Shown: positions 32,631 through 41,890 of the stretch, piece after piece
Numbering within the stretch: position 1 is the first letter of the stretch
Layout: each line of letters opens with the position of its first letter
DNA from: Clostridiaceae bacterium
Lineage (GTDB): Bacteria; Bacillota; Clostridia; Lachnospirales; Lachnospiraceae
Reading direction: 5' to 3'
Assembly (NCBI GenBank): GCA_902362865.1
Contig: CABIYE010000001.1
Coordinates: forward strand, 186,001-250,000
DNA: 64,000 bases
Program-made: the position numbers and the translations under genes
The notes under the pieces: generated by a model
What the model saw: only the letters and a program-made list of their open reading frames with translations
Database searches by the model: none
What the model was told of the DNA's origin: nothing

Positions 32631-35624
32631 ATGGATAACAGGATTTGCTTAAAAGCAGGAACATGTCTTTCATTTCCGGGAATGGAATGCCGGGTAGAGT
32701 CTTTTGTGGGGAAAGGTTCCAATGCGATGGTGTATATAGGGACTTATCCGGATGAGCAGTGGAAAGACTTGCGGCACCGGGTCTTGATTAAGGAACTGTT
32801 CCCGTTCCATCCGCAGGGAATGATATTCCGGGATTCGGAAGGAAATGTGTGCTGTACAGAGGAAGCCCGGCCACTGATGGAACTTCACAGGCTTAGTTTT
32901 CAGAGGGCAAATGAGATTCATTTACAAATACTGTCAGAGTATCCTGCTGACATTGACGCCAATATCAATACATTTTCACAGAATCAGACGCTGTATTCTG
33001 TTCTGGGATTCTCCGGAGGCAGAAGCCTTGATAAAGAAATGGAACAGGAGACAGGAACGCCGCTGGCGGTTTACGTCCGCAGGATGATGGGAGCTTTGGA
33101 CGTGCTGGAAGCCTTTCATAATTCCGGGCTCCTGCATTTGGATATCAGCCCGGATAATATCCTTTTGATAGGAGAGGGAAAAAGAGAGAGAATTTCCCTG
33201 ATTGATTATAACAGCGTACATACATTGGAGGAAATACGGCAGGGTGGGAGCTTTTATTATAGCGCCAAGGAAGGATTCGCGGCGCCGGAGATACGCTCGG
33301 GCAGGAGTTCGGCGATTGGGTACGGAACGGATTTGTATGCGCTGACGGCCGTTTTTTACCGGATGCTGACAGGCAGGAACCTGACTGTCCTGGAGACGGT
33401 GCGGGGGCAGGTTCCGGATATATCAGATGCTCCCTGTCTTGCAGATGCGCCGGAGACGGTGCGCAGTATGGTAAGAAAAATCCTGAAACGAGGGTTGGCG
33501 GCGACGGTTTCCAGAAGATACCGGGCGGCCGGACAGATGCGGCAGGATTTAGAAGAGCTGATGGATCGTATCGAAGGAAAAGGCATTACCCACCCGGCTC
33601 TTTGGGAGACCGGGCGGGCGAACATTTTACGGGCAATCAATTCGAATTCAGCTCTGAGGTACATTAAAGAGGAAGAGAAGTTGTACCCGGTTGTGGGAGA
33701 GACGAAGAGCGGAGAAAGAATTAGTTCGGAAGAACTGCTGAGCCGAATGCTGTCTCCGGGTGGCAGCTCCTTTTTTCTGCTGGGAGACGGCGGAGCGGGA
33801 AAGACTACGGCACTCTTGCGGGCGGCATATTTGCAGCCTGCAAAGTATAGCGGGGCGGAGCCTGCGGTCACCTATCTGTCCCTTTACGGATGGACAGAAG
33901 GAAAATCAGACTATATAAAAAACAGGATTCTGGAAAGTCTTAAGTTCAAACCGGAAACAGACAGTATGGAATTGGCAAGGCATGAATTGGTAAGGTTATT
34001 GTCTGTGCCTATGTATACACGATTTGGGGAACGTCCCCAATTATTGATTCTTCTGGACGGGCTGAACGAAATTTCCGGAAATACGAAAGAACTTTTGCAG
34101 GAAATCATGGAACTGTCTGCGATGCCGGGAACCAGAATCCTTCTTGCCGGGCGCAGCGACATAGAGGCGGTTCCCTTTCAGAGAATACGGCTAAAACCGC
34201 TTGAGAAAGAAGAAGTCGGGAAGATTCTGGGAGAAAACGGGATCCTGCAGCCGGAAGCAAAAGAGATGGCAGAGCTGCTGCGGTCGCCGATGATGTTATC
34301 CATTTATATCAGGACGGTAATCAGCCGTGGGAAGCAGATATTCATTCATTCTCAGGAAGAATTGCTGGATAGTTACTTCGCGGCAATTTTAGATAAGGAA
34401 ATACGGGAACTTCCGCCGGATGCAAAAGAGCGCTGGCAGACGGAGGCAGCGCTCTTCTTTGTGCTGCCGGAAATCGCCGGACTTATGGAAAGGAAGGGAA
34501 GAGAGCTGTCTGCGCAGGATATGCTTCCTGCCCTGGAGAAATGCTATCGCCGCATGGGAAAGAGGATGATGACGGGAATTTTCCCGGAATGGATTGGGCA
34601 TATCGCCGACATCCGCGGTGAAAGTAAAAATGCCGAAGAGTGGTATGGCACGATGGTACATGAGATACTTTTTCGGAGGCTGGGGCTGCTTGTGCGGGAT
34701 GAAACGGGACGCTATCGGATGTCCCACCAGTTGATCGAAGAGTATTTGGCTATAATTCACCGGGGGTTTGAACGGAAATTTGCCCGCAGGGAAAGAAGGC
34801 AGAGGCTGCTTTTAATCCTTACTTGTGTGCTTTGCCTTGGAGGAATATATCACTGGGTGTATCTCCCCTTATTAGCGCCGGGGCAGGAGGAAGTAAAGAC
34901 GCCTTATGATGAGGCACTTTCTGAAAATGTGTTGGATGCTGCGCTTTCTTCCTATATGGCGTGTGCGGATCAGTATGAAGCGTTTTTGGGGCTGCTGGAA
35001 GTCCTTTCCGCAGAAGCTGCCGACGCAGAAGCGGATGGCGGAGATGGGGACGGTGGAGAGACAGACGGCGGGACTGCATACGATAAGGCGCTGCAGGATT
35101 GCCGGGACAGCCTGGACAATGACTATCTGCCGGAAGCGGCAAGAACATCCGGGTATCTGGAGAATCTCCTTGCATCCGGGGAAGTTATGCCGTGGTCCGG
35201 AAAGCCTTTGGAAGAAGAAGCCTGCCGTGCGCTGTATGATTTACCGCGGGAGCGGGCGGAAGAATATGCAGGATATCTGGATATCCTGGTCTGGGCAAGA
35301 GAAAACAAGCAGGCGTGGGAATATTTTGGAGAAGAATATGTACAGGCGCTGGGACAGTGTTTACAGGCGGATGCTGATTTGAACGGAAAGTATTATAATC
35401 TGGTGGTTGAGCCGGAGCTGACGGCAATGGAGCAGAGTGATTCCGAAGAAGAGCGGCAAAACGGTACGCGATACCGGAAAGCTGCCGCACAGGCAGTACA
35501 GCAGGGGAACATTACGAAAGAAGCAACGGCGGATTTAGAGATTTATAAAGAAGCGCAGAAATCTGCCCTGCGGGAGTTAAAGAAAAATGGGCTGACAGCG
35601 CTCTTTGAGGATAGAGAGGATTGA
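32631..35624 (+). CDS. Ser/Thr protein kinase - NACHT ATPase - membrane fusion protein
   Basis: A 997-residue multidomain protein. Residues 20-315 are a protein kinase: glycine loop GKGSNAMVY (28-36), Lys54 in VLIKE, the catalytic HLDISPDNI (169-177), and the metal-binding Asp in LIDYN, where DFG is degenerate. Residues 380-720 are a NACHT/STAND module: Walker A GDGGAGKTT (386-393), Walker B LLILLDGLNEIS (471-482), the sensor-like AGRSD, and the late MSHQLIEEYLA motif. A membrane segment lies at 725-748, and a 250-residue acidic helical domain follows, predicted outside the cell. NACHT proteins are signal-triggered oligomerising switches (NLRs, some anti-phage systems). No LRR or WD repeats are fused. 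It is 4 bases from the lipoprotein gene that follows. Confidence 0.85.
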   Translation: MDNRICLKAGTCLSFPGMECRVESFVGKGSNAMVYIGTYPDEQWKDLRHRVLIKELFPFHPQGMIFRDSEGNVCCTEEARPLMELHRLSFQRANEIHLQILSEYPADIDANINTFSQNQTLYSVLGFSGGRSLDKEMEQETGTPLAVYVRRMMGALDVLEAFHNSGLLHLDISPDNILLIGEGKRERISLIDYNSVHTLEEIRQGGSFYYSAKEGFAAPEIRSGRSSAIGYGTDLYALTAVFYRMLTGRNLTVLETVRGQVPDISDAPCLADAPETVRSMVRKILKRGLAATVSRRYRAAGQMRQDLEELMDRIEGKGITHPALWETGRANILRAINSNSALRYIKEEEKLYPVVGETKSGERISSEELLSRMLSPGGSSFFLLGDGGAGKTTALLRAAYLQPAKYSGAEPAVTYLSLYGWTEGKSDYIKNRILESLKFKPETDSMELARHELVRLLSVPMYTRFGERPQLLILLDGLNEISGNTKELLQEIMELSAMPGTRILLAGRSDIEAVPFQRIRLKPLEKEEVGKILGENGILQPEAKEMAELLRSPMMLSIYIRTVISRGKQIFIHSQEELLDSYFAAILDKEIRELPPDAKERWQTEAALFFVLPEIAGLMERKGRELSAQDMLPALEKCYRRMGKRMMTGIFPEWIGHIADIRGESKNAEEWYGTMVHEILFRRLGLLVRDETGRYRMSHQLIEEYLAIIHRGFERKFARRERRQRLLLILTCVLCLGGIYHWVYLPLLAPGQEEVKTPYDEALSENVLDAALSSYMACADQYEAFLGLLEVLSAEAADAEADGGDGDGGETDGGTAYDKALQDCRDSLDNDYLPEAARTSGYLENLLASGEVMPWSGKPLEEEACRALYDLPRERAEEYAGYLDILVWARENKQAWEYFGEEYVQALGQCLQADADLNGKYYNLVVEPELTAMEQSDSEEERQNGTRYRKAAAQAVQQGNITKEATADLEIYKEAQKSALRELKKNGLTALFEDRED

Positions 35625-35628
35625 ACAG

Positions 35629-36843
35629 ATGGAGAAGACGCGGAAAATACGGTTATGGATTATGGTAATGCTTCTGACTTTGACGGTAACGGGCTGCAGC
35701 GAGGCAGGGGAAAGCTCTGAGGAGGAGCTGACGTCTAATTTGGAGAACGGAAAGAATGAGACGGAATCCGGGACAGAGCAGGCGGTACAACATCTGTTAG
35801 AAGTGTGGTCGGACTATCTTCAGACATTGGATCAGATGTATGCCAGCCAACTGTGGGCGATGGATTATGTGGATGCTTATCTGGAAAGCGGAAGCTGGGA
35901 AGACCTTGGGAAGGCGAGGACCGCCTGCATCACATCGGCAGGTTCTCTGGAAGAGCTTGCAATGACAGAAGAGGATTTGACAGAAGAAGAATACCTTACA
36001 CTGGCAGAGGCGGGAATTGACGCAGAATATCAGTCGCTGGCGTTTTCCGGCCTTCCGGATGAGCTGGATGATGCACATCTTGTTATCAGAGAGAGAGAGC
36101 TGGAAAGTCTGGAGAGTGACGTGTTCTATAAAGATGCGATGGAAATGCTGGAAGAGGAAGTATCTGTACAGAGGAAAAAGATTGCCTGTATGGGAGATTA
36201 TGCCTGCGCTATGACGAATTATCTCCTGCTGACGGTTCAGGATTATACAGATGAACAGAGCTATTGGAATACAGTACAGAAGGAATATCTGGCATTAACG
36301 GCGGGTGGTCCGGAATGGAAAAAGACGGAGGCGGAAGTCCTGGAAGCCGGAGACAGTAGTCTTGATGCATATGAAGAAATCTCTCTGGAACATGCAGAGC
36401 TTCTTTCCCGTATGGAAGCAAATTTATATGAGACGAAACAAAAGGGGCAGAGCGGAGAAGAAGCTTTGGAAGAAGCTGCATTTCTGATTCAGGATACGCC
36501 GGATTTCCTTCCGGCGCCGGAATGGTATGATTCAGCGCAGGCAGGGTATGCCAGCTTCCGGAAGGGGAAAGACGGCAGTCTTATTTACCCGGAATCCGGT
36601 GATGAACTTGAGGGCGACGGCTTCGGAGTCTATATGCAGATGGAAGGAATCAGCAGGGAGGAGACAGTGGCCTACATGGCGGCGGCGGAGCAATATGCAG
36701 ACACCGTGAAAGAAGAGGAAGATGTATGGCAGATTATTATGCCGGGGTATGAAGTGCAGGTGGAGTGGGAAGACCAGGTTGTGACGGTAATTTTTTATGG
36801 AGAGGATGTAACCTTTGTGCCGGAGTGGTATCTTTCGACGTGA
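35629..36843 (+). CDS. Lipoprotein of unknown function
   Basis: A 404-residue exported lipoprotein: basic N-terminus, hydrophobic stretch LWIMVMLLTLTV, and lipobox TVTGC at about residues 17-21. The mature part is acidic and mostly helical, with no recognised domain. The start ATG 35629 has AGAGAGGA 8 bases upstream, 4 bases after the kinase-NACHT stop codon. The two are surely co-transcribed, so the lipoprotein may bind the outer domain of the kinase-NACHT protein. A strong terminator follows. Confidence 0.75.
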   Translation: MEKTRKIRLWIMVMLLTLTVTGCSEAGESSEEELTSNLENGKNETESGTEQAVQHLLEVWSDYLQTLDQMYASQLWAMDYVDAYLESGSWEDLGKARTACITSAGSLEELAMTEEDLTEEEYLTLAEAGIDAEYQSLAFSGLPDELDDAHLVIRERELESLESDVFYKDAMEMLEEEVSVQRKKIACMGDYACAMTNYLLLTVQDYTDEQSYWNTVQKEYLALTAGGPEWKKTEAEVLEAGDSSLDAYEEISLEHAELLSRMEANLYETKQKGQSGEEALEEAAFLIQDTPDFLPAPEWYDSAQAGYASFRKGKDGSLIYPESGDELEGDGFGVYMQMEGISREETVAYMAAAEQYADTVKEEEDVWQIIMPGYEVQVEWEDQVVTVIFYGEDVTFVPEWYLST

Positions 36844-36876
36844 CGGGGTAACAGGTTATTATAGGATTTGGGGAAA

Positions 36877-36921
36877 TGCATCCCAATCTGTCAGAAGATG
36901 GCAGGTTGGGATGCATTTTTT
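36877..36921 (+). terminator. Terminator after the lipoprotein gene
   Basis: GCATCCCAATCTG and CAGGTTGGGATGC form a long stem followed by ATTTTTTAT. It separates the kinase-NACHT unit from the FHA operon. Confidence 0.85.
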
Positions 36922-36967
36922 ATAGGTGGAAATGATTTTCAAAACAGATGCAGGCAAGCGTATATAC

Positions 36968-37000
36968 TGATGTCGAGGTCAAAAACCCCAACTATGATGC
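36968..37000 (+). repeat. Dispersed repeat R2 (left-end fragment)
   Basis: A 33-bp sequence (TGATG ... GGTCAAAA ... CCCCAACTATGATGC) that matches the left end of the long repeat at 52957. Only the left end is present. It stands 20 bases before the promoter of the FHA operon. Confidence 0.7.
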
Positions 37001-37022
37001 TTAAGCAAAGGAAATATTTTCG

Positions 37023-37051
37023 TTGCGATTAGTACGTATTTACGATATAAT
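37023..37051 (+). promoter_or_regulatory. Promoter of the FHA-kinase operon
   Basis: TTGCGA (37023-37028), 17 bases, TATAAT (37046-37051). The direct repeats ACGATAT at 37042-37048 and 37056-37062 overlap and follow the -10. A sister promoter with the same CGTTG ... ACGATATAAT spacing is at 52917-52947, beside the XRE gene, suggesting a common regulator. Confidence 0.7.
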
Positions 37052-37089
37052 TATAACGATATTAAGTTATACAGAAAGGATAAAATGTG

Positions 37090-38421
37090 ATGCGAGGAAC
37101 AAGGGCGGGGAAGTTGAGACAAAGAGCTGCAAAGAAAGCGCTGTCCGGCGTTGTCAGCGTATGTATAGTGCTGACGGTTTTTTCTATTTTCTTTCTTCCG
37201 GCGAGGGCGGAGGATTCCGACGAAGAAGTGACGGATATGGTGGATGATGCCTGCCGGGGTGTTGTCCGTGTTTATTCAGAGCGGGGAAATATGCTTGGCG
37301 CCGGGAGCGGATTCGGCATAGGGGTTCCGGGGGAGGAAACGGATACATTTATCACGAATATGCACGTTGTGGGAGATCCGGAAACGGGTAAGCTGTGCGA
37401 TAAAGTGTATATTATGCTGGATGATGAGGCGGTAAAAATGGAGGATGGCGGCGGAAGCTGGATTCCGGATTATGACCATATGATAGCCTGCGAAATTGTG
37501 TATGCGACGGGCGGCTATCCGGATTTTGCAATTATAAGGGCAGAGAGAAAAATGGAAGGGCGGATAGCGCTGCCGCTGCTGCCCAGTGAAGAGATGCAGC
37601 GTTCAGATACGGTGTACGCGCTGGGATTTCCGGGAAATGGCGACGGCGTAAACGGATATACTTACCAGGCTGCGGATGTGGAAGATGTTATTGTTACCAA
37701 AGGGACGATTTCCCGCTTTACTGTCTGGGAAAATGGCTCGGTGGATACGAAGATTATCCAGCATGAGGCTCATATCAACCATGGGAATTCCGGCGGGCCT
37801 CTTATTACAGAAGATGGGGCGGTTATCGGTATCAATACTTACGGCTTTGGAGGACAGGAAGCGTCGGAATATTCAGCGTCGGTATATATTGATTATGCAA
37901 TAGAGAAATTGGATGAATTGGGAATCTATTATGAACTGCAGGGAGAGAACCAGAAAGCAGGAAGCACAGGCATTTACAGATGGCTTGTCATTGCGGCAGG
38001 TATTGTTGTTATCGCTGCGTTGGTGATTGTTTTTCAAAAAAAGCGGGCTGCGTCTGCGCCGCAACCGCAACCCGCGCCTGTGCCAAAACCATTGGAAGAC
38101 AGTGGCTACCGATTGCAGGGAGTGGCAGGTGTATTTGCGGGAAAGAGATTTGCAGTGGAAGCCGGAGGGTGTCTCCGCCTTGGCAGAGATGCTTCTAAAA
38201 ACAAGCTGGTTTATCCGGCAGGAACAAAAGGCATCAGCAGTATGCACTGTGAACTTTATTTCCGGGGAGGGCAGGTGTACCTCCGGGATATGGGGTCTTC
38301 GTATGGTACGTTTCTGAAAGGAAGGCGCATACCGCCTAACCAGGAGATTCCGGTACATAGAGGCGATACTTTTTATTTGGCGGATCCGGGACAAAGCTTT
38401 GTGCTGGACAGGAAGAGATAA
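37090..38421 (+). CDS. Trypsin-like protease - membrane - FHA protein
   Basis: A 443-residue protein starting at ATG 37090 (a GTG is 3 bases earlier). A signal/membrane segment lies at 18-38 and an extracytoplasmic HtrA/trypsin-like protease at 45-285. The triad is complete: His92 in ITNMHVVG, Asp145 in YPDFAIIRA, Ser234 in HGNSGGPL. There is no PDZ domain. A second membrane segment lies at 296-315, then a proline-rich linker and a cytoplasmic FHA domain (345-443: LGRDASKN, ISSMHCELY, DMGSSYGTFLKG). It would join an outside proteolytic event to phospho-threonine recognition inside. It is the first gene of the operon. Confidence 0.88.
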   Translation: MRGTRAGKLRQRAAKKALSGVVSVCIVLTVFSIFFLPARAEDSDEEVTDMVDDACRGVVRVYSERGNMLGAGSGFGIGVPGEETDTFITNMHVVGDPETGKLCDKVYIMLDDEAVKMEDGGGSWIPDYDHMIACEIVYATGGYPDFAIIRAERKMEGRIALPLLPSEEMQRSDTVYALGFPGNGDGVNGYTYQAADVEDVIVTKGTISRFTVWENGSVDTKIIQHEAHINHGNSGGPLITEDGAVIGINTYGFGGQEASEYSASVYIDYAIEKLDELGIYYELQGENQKAGSTGIYRWLVIAAGIVVIAALVIVFQKKRAASAPQPQPAPVPKPLEDSGYRLQGVAGVFAGKRFAVEAGGCLRLGRDASKNKLVYPAGTKGISSMHCELYFRGGQVYLRDMGSSYGTFLKGRRIPPNQEIPVHRGDTFYLADPGQSFVLDRKR

Positions 38422-38458
38422 AGGGCGTAAGGGTACGTGGTAAATAAGGAGAAGCATT

Positions 38459-39835
38459 ATGGGGAACGAGCAATTTTATCAGAAGCTTGCACAGGATGCG
38501 GAGATTAAATGGAAAGATATCTTCTCGGAGTGCAGAAGGAAACATAGCAGGGAAGAGCTGGAATATGCCCTTTTGGCGGGGACGACACTTAACAGTGCGA
38601 CAGAAGCAAATATGCTCCAGAAATGGAGAAAACCGTGGGTATTTTACCCGCTTTTGAAAGCCGGAGCTGCTCTGATTGTACTGGTTTACGGTTTGCTCTT
38701 TGTCAATTTGAATATGATAGGGAATGTGACTTCCGGATTCTTATTGATGATGACGGCAATCCCGCCTTTTGTGATGCCGGTTATTATCATGATTTTCATC
38801 TGGGAACTGAATATTCCCAGAAATCTGTCTATATATGAATTGTTCGGGTTTTTTTTGGCGGGAGGGCTGCTTTCCTTCCTGGGAACGTCGGTCATGTTTG
38901 ATTTTGTACAAAGCGGCCCCGCGAAGCTGGCGGCTTTCCGGGAAGAGCCTGCGAAGCTGGCGGCGGCGCTGCTTATTCTGTATTTCTTTTCAAAGAAAAA
39001 GAAAGTCTATGGATTGACCGGGCTGGTGATTGGCGCTGCGGTGGGCGCCGGGTTCGGCAGCTTTGAATCCATTACATATGCCCAGTCGGCGGGTGGGATA
39101 CAGGACATCGTCGGAAATCAGATTCTCAGGGGGATCTATGCATTGGGCGGGCATACGCTTATGTCTGCGCCTTACGCGGCGGCTGTTGCTTTAGAAATGA
39201 AGGATTCCCGGTTGTCCTGGAATTGTATCTGGAATAAAGATTTCCTGGTGACTTTTGGAAGTTCGGTTCTTCTGCACTATATCTGGAATTCGGATTTGTC
39301 TGATTTTGGAATCCGTAATCCTTCCGGGACACTGGCTTTATGTAAAAATATTATTGTTATTATCTTTTTCTGGATCGAACTTTTATATATGGCGAGAAAG
39401 TGCCTGCGGCAGGCAGTACTGATTGGGAGTGGGAGCCGTGGGAAAGGCGGCAGCGCAGGCAGCAGGAAAGCGGCGGCGACAGGAGCAGGCAGCAGGAAAG
39501 TGGCGGCTGCAGGAGCAGGAAGTATCCGGATTGAATGTACCGGAGGAGCCATTCGGGGAGCGGTATGGCAGTCAGAGGGAGCGGATATATTGATGATTGG
39601 CAGAGATCCGGATCTGGGATTTCATATTCCCGGCAAGGCGGGAGGCGTCAGACGGAGACATTGCTGTATCCGGAAAACGTCACAGGGATGGATTCTGCGG
39701 GATATGGATTCTACTTATGGGACTTTTATAAATGGCAGTCAGAAACTAATGCCGAATGTGGATTATACGCTTCACTCGGGCGATATGATTTATCTGGCAG
39801 GAAAGGAGAATGCATTCCGGGTGAGCATTAAGTAA
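38459..39835 (+). CDS. PrsW-type intramembrane protease - FHA protein
   Basis: A 458-residue membrane protein. Residues 60-315 hold about seven helices with PrsW family motifs: REEPAKLAAA (Glu162-Glu163), FGSFESITYA (Glu203), GGHTLMSAPYA (His232) and LLHYIWN (His273). In Bacillus, PrsW starts cleavage of the anti-sigma factor RsiW. A glycine/alanine-rich linker with two SRKxAA repeats leads to an FHA domain (350-458: MIGRDPDLG, VRRRHCCI, DMDSTYGTFINGS). The usual PrsW lacks FHA. It lies 37 bases after the trypsin-FHA gene, AAGGAG before the ATG. Confidence 0.85.
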   Translation: MGNEQFYQKLAQDAEIKWKDIFSECRRKHSREELEYALLAGTTLNSATEANMLQKWRKPWVFYPLLKAGAALIVLVYGLLFVNLNMIGNVTSGFLLMMTAIPPFVMPVIIMIFIWELNIPRNLSIYELFGFFLAGGLLSFLGTSVMFDFVQSGPAKLAAFREEPAKLAAALLILYFFSKKKKVYGLTGLVIGAAVGAGFGSFESITYAQSAGGIQDIVGNQILRGIYALGGHTLMSAPYAAAVALEMKDSRLSWNCIWNKDFLVTFGSSVLLHYIWNSDLSDFGIRNPSGTLALCKNIIVIIFFWIELLYMARKCLRQAVLIGSGSRGKGGSAGSRKAAATGAGSRKVAAAGAGSIRIECTGGAIRGAVWQSEGADILMIGRDPDLGFHIPGKAGGVRRRHCCIRKTSQGWILRDMDSTYGTFINGSQKLMPNVDYTLHSGDMIYLAGKENAFRVSIK

Positions 39836-39877
39836 AGATTATGGAAAGATAAAGAGAAAGGAGAAAGTGAAAGGCAA

Positions 39878-41206
39878 ATGAAGAAGTTACTGAAGAAAAG
39901 TATTTTCGCCGGAGTGATGGCGCTTGCAGTTATGCTCACAATCTTTCGCGGAGACGCTCTGGAGAGCCGGGCAGCAGGCAAGGAAGAAACGCTGATGTTG
40001 ATTGGCGGATACGATGATGCAGGTGATGTGGTATGTGTGGTACCGGCGTTTGCAGTAGATGAGGGCGACAGCATCCTTATTATTGCAGGAATTTATGATT
40101 ATGATGAATGCGATCAGATCAGGCTTGTTGGTTCCGAGGTGGATCTGGATATAACGGATGTGGAAATCACTTACAATGATTCTTTGAATATCGTTTTCTG
40201 GCAAGTCGAAAACACAGGTGAATTTGATCTTCCGCAAGACGCCTGCCCGGTTCAGGGGGAGACGGCAGAGGTTGTCTATATGGGCATGGACAGTAATGAT
40301 GAGCCGACTATTGAAATGAGCGAGATCACATTAGAAGACTGGCAAGGTGATCTGGGATTGGTTGTGGACGGCCTTCCCGATAATATTGGAGCTTATCCGG
40401 CGGTTGTGCTGAACGAAGCCGGAGACTGTGTGGGAGCGGTTATTGAAGAAGATACGGTAATCGCTCTGTATGGAGATGCTGACGATTTCTATGGAGAAGG
40501 AGCCGGCAGTGAAGATGAGGATGAAGATGAGGAAGAACCGGATGCCCCGGAGCCGGATGAACCAGAGGAACCGGATGTCCCGGAGTCGGATGGTTCGGAT
40601 GGACCGGATAAAAAAGAAGATTCTGACAAAGAGGCTCAGATTTTCATCATTGCAGGAGTTCTTCTTTGTGTGGGGGCGGCTCTTTTGTTTCTGGCATGGA
40701 AAAAGAAGAAAAAGACAGAGTCTGGTCCGGCAAGACAGAATCCGGCAGATCCCGTTCCGGTAAATCCCGCTCCGGTAAATCCCGAGCCGGCAAATCCCGA
40801 GCCGTGGTTCCGGCCGGAAGACATATCACCGACGGAGCCGCCGGACATGGAGGATATCGGACCAACTACACCTGTGGATCCGGTACCGCAGAAAACCGGG
40901 CTGTGGCTTGTGGCACAGGGAGGTTATATGAACGGGAGAATCTATCCGATTGAAAGAACCGGCATCACAATAGGGCGGGATATATCGAATATGGTGAATT
41001 ATCCGAAGGACACACGCGGAGTCAGCCGTACACATGCTAAGCTGTACTGGGATCAGAATCATCTGATGCTGATGGATTTGAACTCAACAAGCGGTACCTT
41101 TATACAGGGATTCGGAAAATTACAGCCGATGCAGCCGGTTGAAGTGTCTGCAGGAAGTGTGTTCTATATTGGTGAGAAGAAAAATGCTTTTGTAATTAAA
41201 CAATGA
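39878..41206 (+). CDS. Trypsin-fold pseudoprotease (probable) - membrane - FHA protein
   Basis: A 442-residue protein: signal segment at 8-25, an extracytoplasmic domain at 35-205, an acidic proline-rich linker (PDAPEPDEPEEPD), a membrane segment at about 250-268, a second proline-rich linker, and a cytoplasmic FHA domain (TIGRDISN, VSRTHAKLY, DLNSTSGTFIQG). The outer domain shows trypsin-like strand patterns, but positions expected for the triad read VPAFAV, NIVFWQVE and NIGAYPAVV, so it would be inactive. The pseudoprotease reading is an inference; the FHA is clear. It is the same layout as the active protease gene two places upstream. Confidence 0.75.
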   Translation: MKKLLKKSIFAGVMALAVMLTIFRGDALESRAAGKEETLMLIGGYDDAGDVVCVVPAFAVDEGDSILIIAGIYDYDECDQIRLVGSEVDLDITDVEITYNDSLNIVFWQVENTGEFDLPQDACPVQGETAEVVYMGMDSNDEPTIEMSEITLEDWQGDLGLVVDGLPDNIGAYPAVVLNEAGDCVGAVIEEDTVIALYGDADDFYGEGAGSEDEDEDEEEPDAPEPDEPEEPDVPESDGSDGPDKKEDSDKEAQIFIIAGVLLCVGAALLFLAWKKKKKTESGPARQNPADPVPVNPAPVNPEPANPEPWFRPEDISPTEPPDMEDIGPTTPVDPVPQKTGLWLVAQGGYMNGRIYPIERTGITIGRDISNMVNYPKDTRGVSRTHAKLYWDQNHLMLMDLNSTSGTFIQGFGKLQPMQPVEVSAGSVFYIGEKKNAFVIKQ

Positions 41207-41224
41207 AAAAGGAGGAAATGAATT

Positions 41225-41890
41225 ATGGAATTTAAACAATGCAGTAAAGGACATTTTTATGACCCGGCAATAAGCAGTACATGCCCGGAGTGCGCGGAGG
41301 AGGAAAGGCTTCTCCGTCAGCAGGAAGAATACGTATATTCCGGAAACCCAGCCGATTATGATGAAACGCAGCCTGCTTCAGGAGAAGGTTACGAAGACCT
41401 GTCTCATAGGCGAGGAGTGTCTGACGATAACCGGACTCTGCCGCTGGAGAACGGAGACGGGCTTAAAACGGAAGATTTTGTTCCGCACAATGGTGTGGAA
41501 ATAGATACAGGCAAGACGCTGCCTCCAGATACAGATGATATTCCGGGCTTTACTCCGGTGGTGGGATGGCTGGTCTGCGTAGACGGTCCTTCTAAGGGGA
41601 CAGATTACCGGATACGTACAGGATATAATTATATTGGACGCGAGGAAAATATGGATATCTACATTAAAGGCGACATAAAGATCAGCAGAGAAAAACACGC
41701 AATGGTTGTATATGACGATGAAGAACGTGTGTTTTTCTTTGGCCCGGTAGATGGGAAAAGCGTTGTCCGCGTCAATGGGAAGTTGGTTACAATTCCGGTA
41801 GAAGTGCATAGCTATGACATAATAAAAATAGGAACTACGAAATTAATGTTTGTGCCGCTTTGTGGAGAAAGGTTTAACTGGGATGTATGA
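41225..41890 (+). CDS. Soluble FHA protein with an N-terminal cysteine knuckle
   Basis: A 221-residue cytoplasmic protein. The N-terminus (CSKGHFYDP ... CPECAEEE) looks like a small zinc-binding knuckle, the middle is acidic and threonine-containing and could be a phosphorylation site (DETQP, NRTLP, GKTLPP), and residues 130-221 form an FHA domain (YIGREENMD, ISREKHAMVVYD). It has threonine-rich motifs and FHA like small FHA adaptors (compare GarA of mycobacteria, a known kinase substrate). It overlaps the following PP2C gene by 8 bases. Confidence 0.8.
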   Translation: MEFKQCSKGHFYDPAISSTCPECAEEERLLRQQEEYVYSGNPADYDETQPASGEGYEDLSHRRGVSDDNRTLPLENGDGLKTEDFVPHNGVEIDTGKTLPPDTDDIPGFTPVVGWLVCVDGPSKGTDYRIRTGYNYIGREENMDIYIKGDIKISREKHAMVVYDDEERVFFFGPVDGKSVVRVNGKLVTIPVEVHSYDIIKIGTTKLMFVPLCGERFNWDV

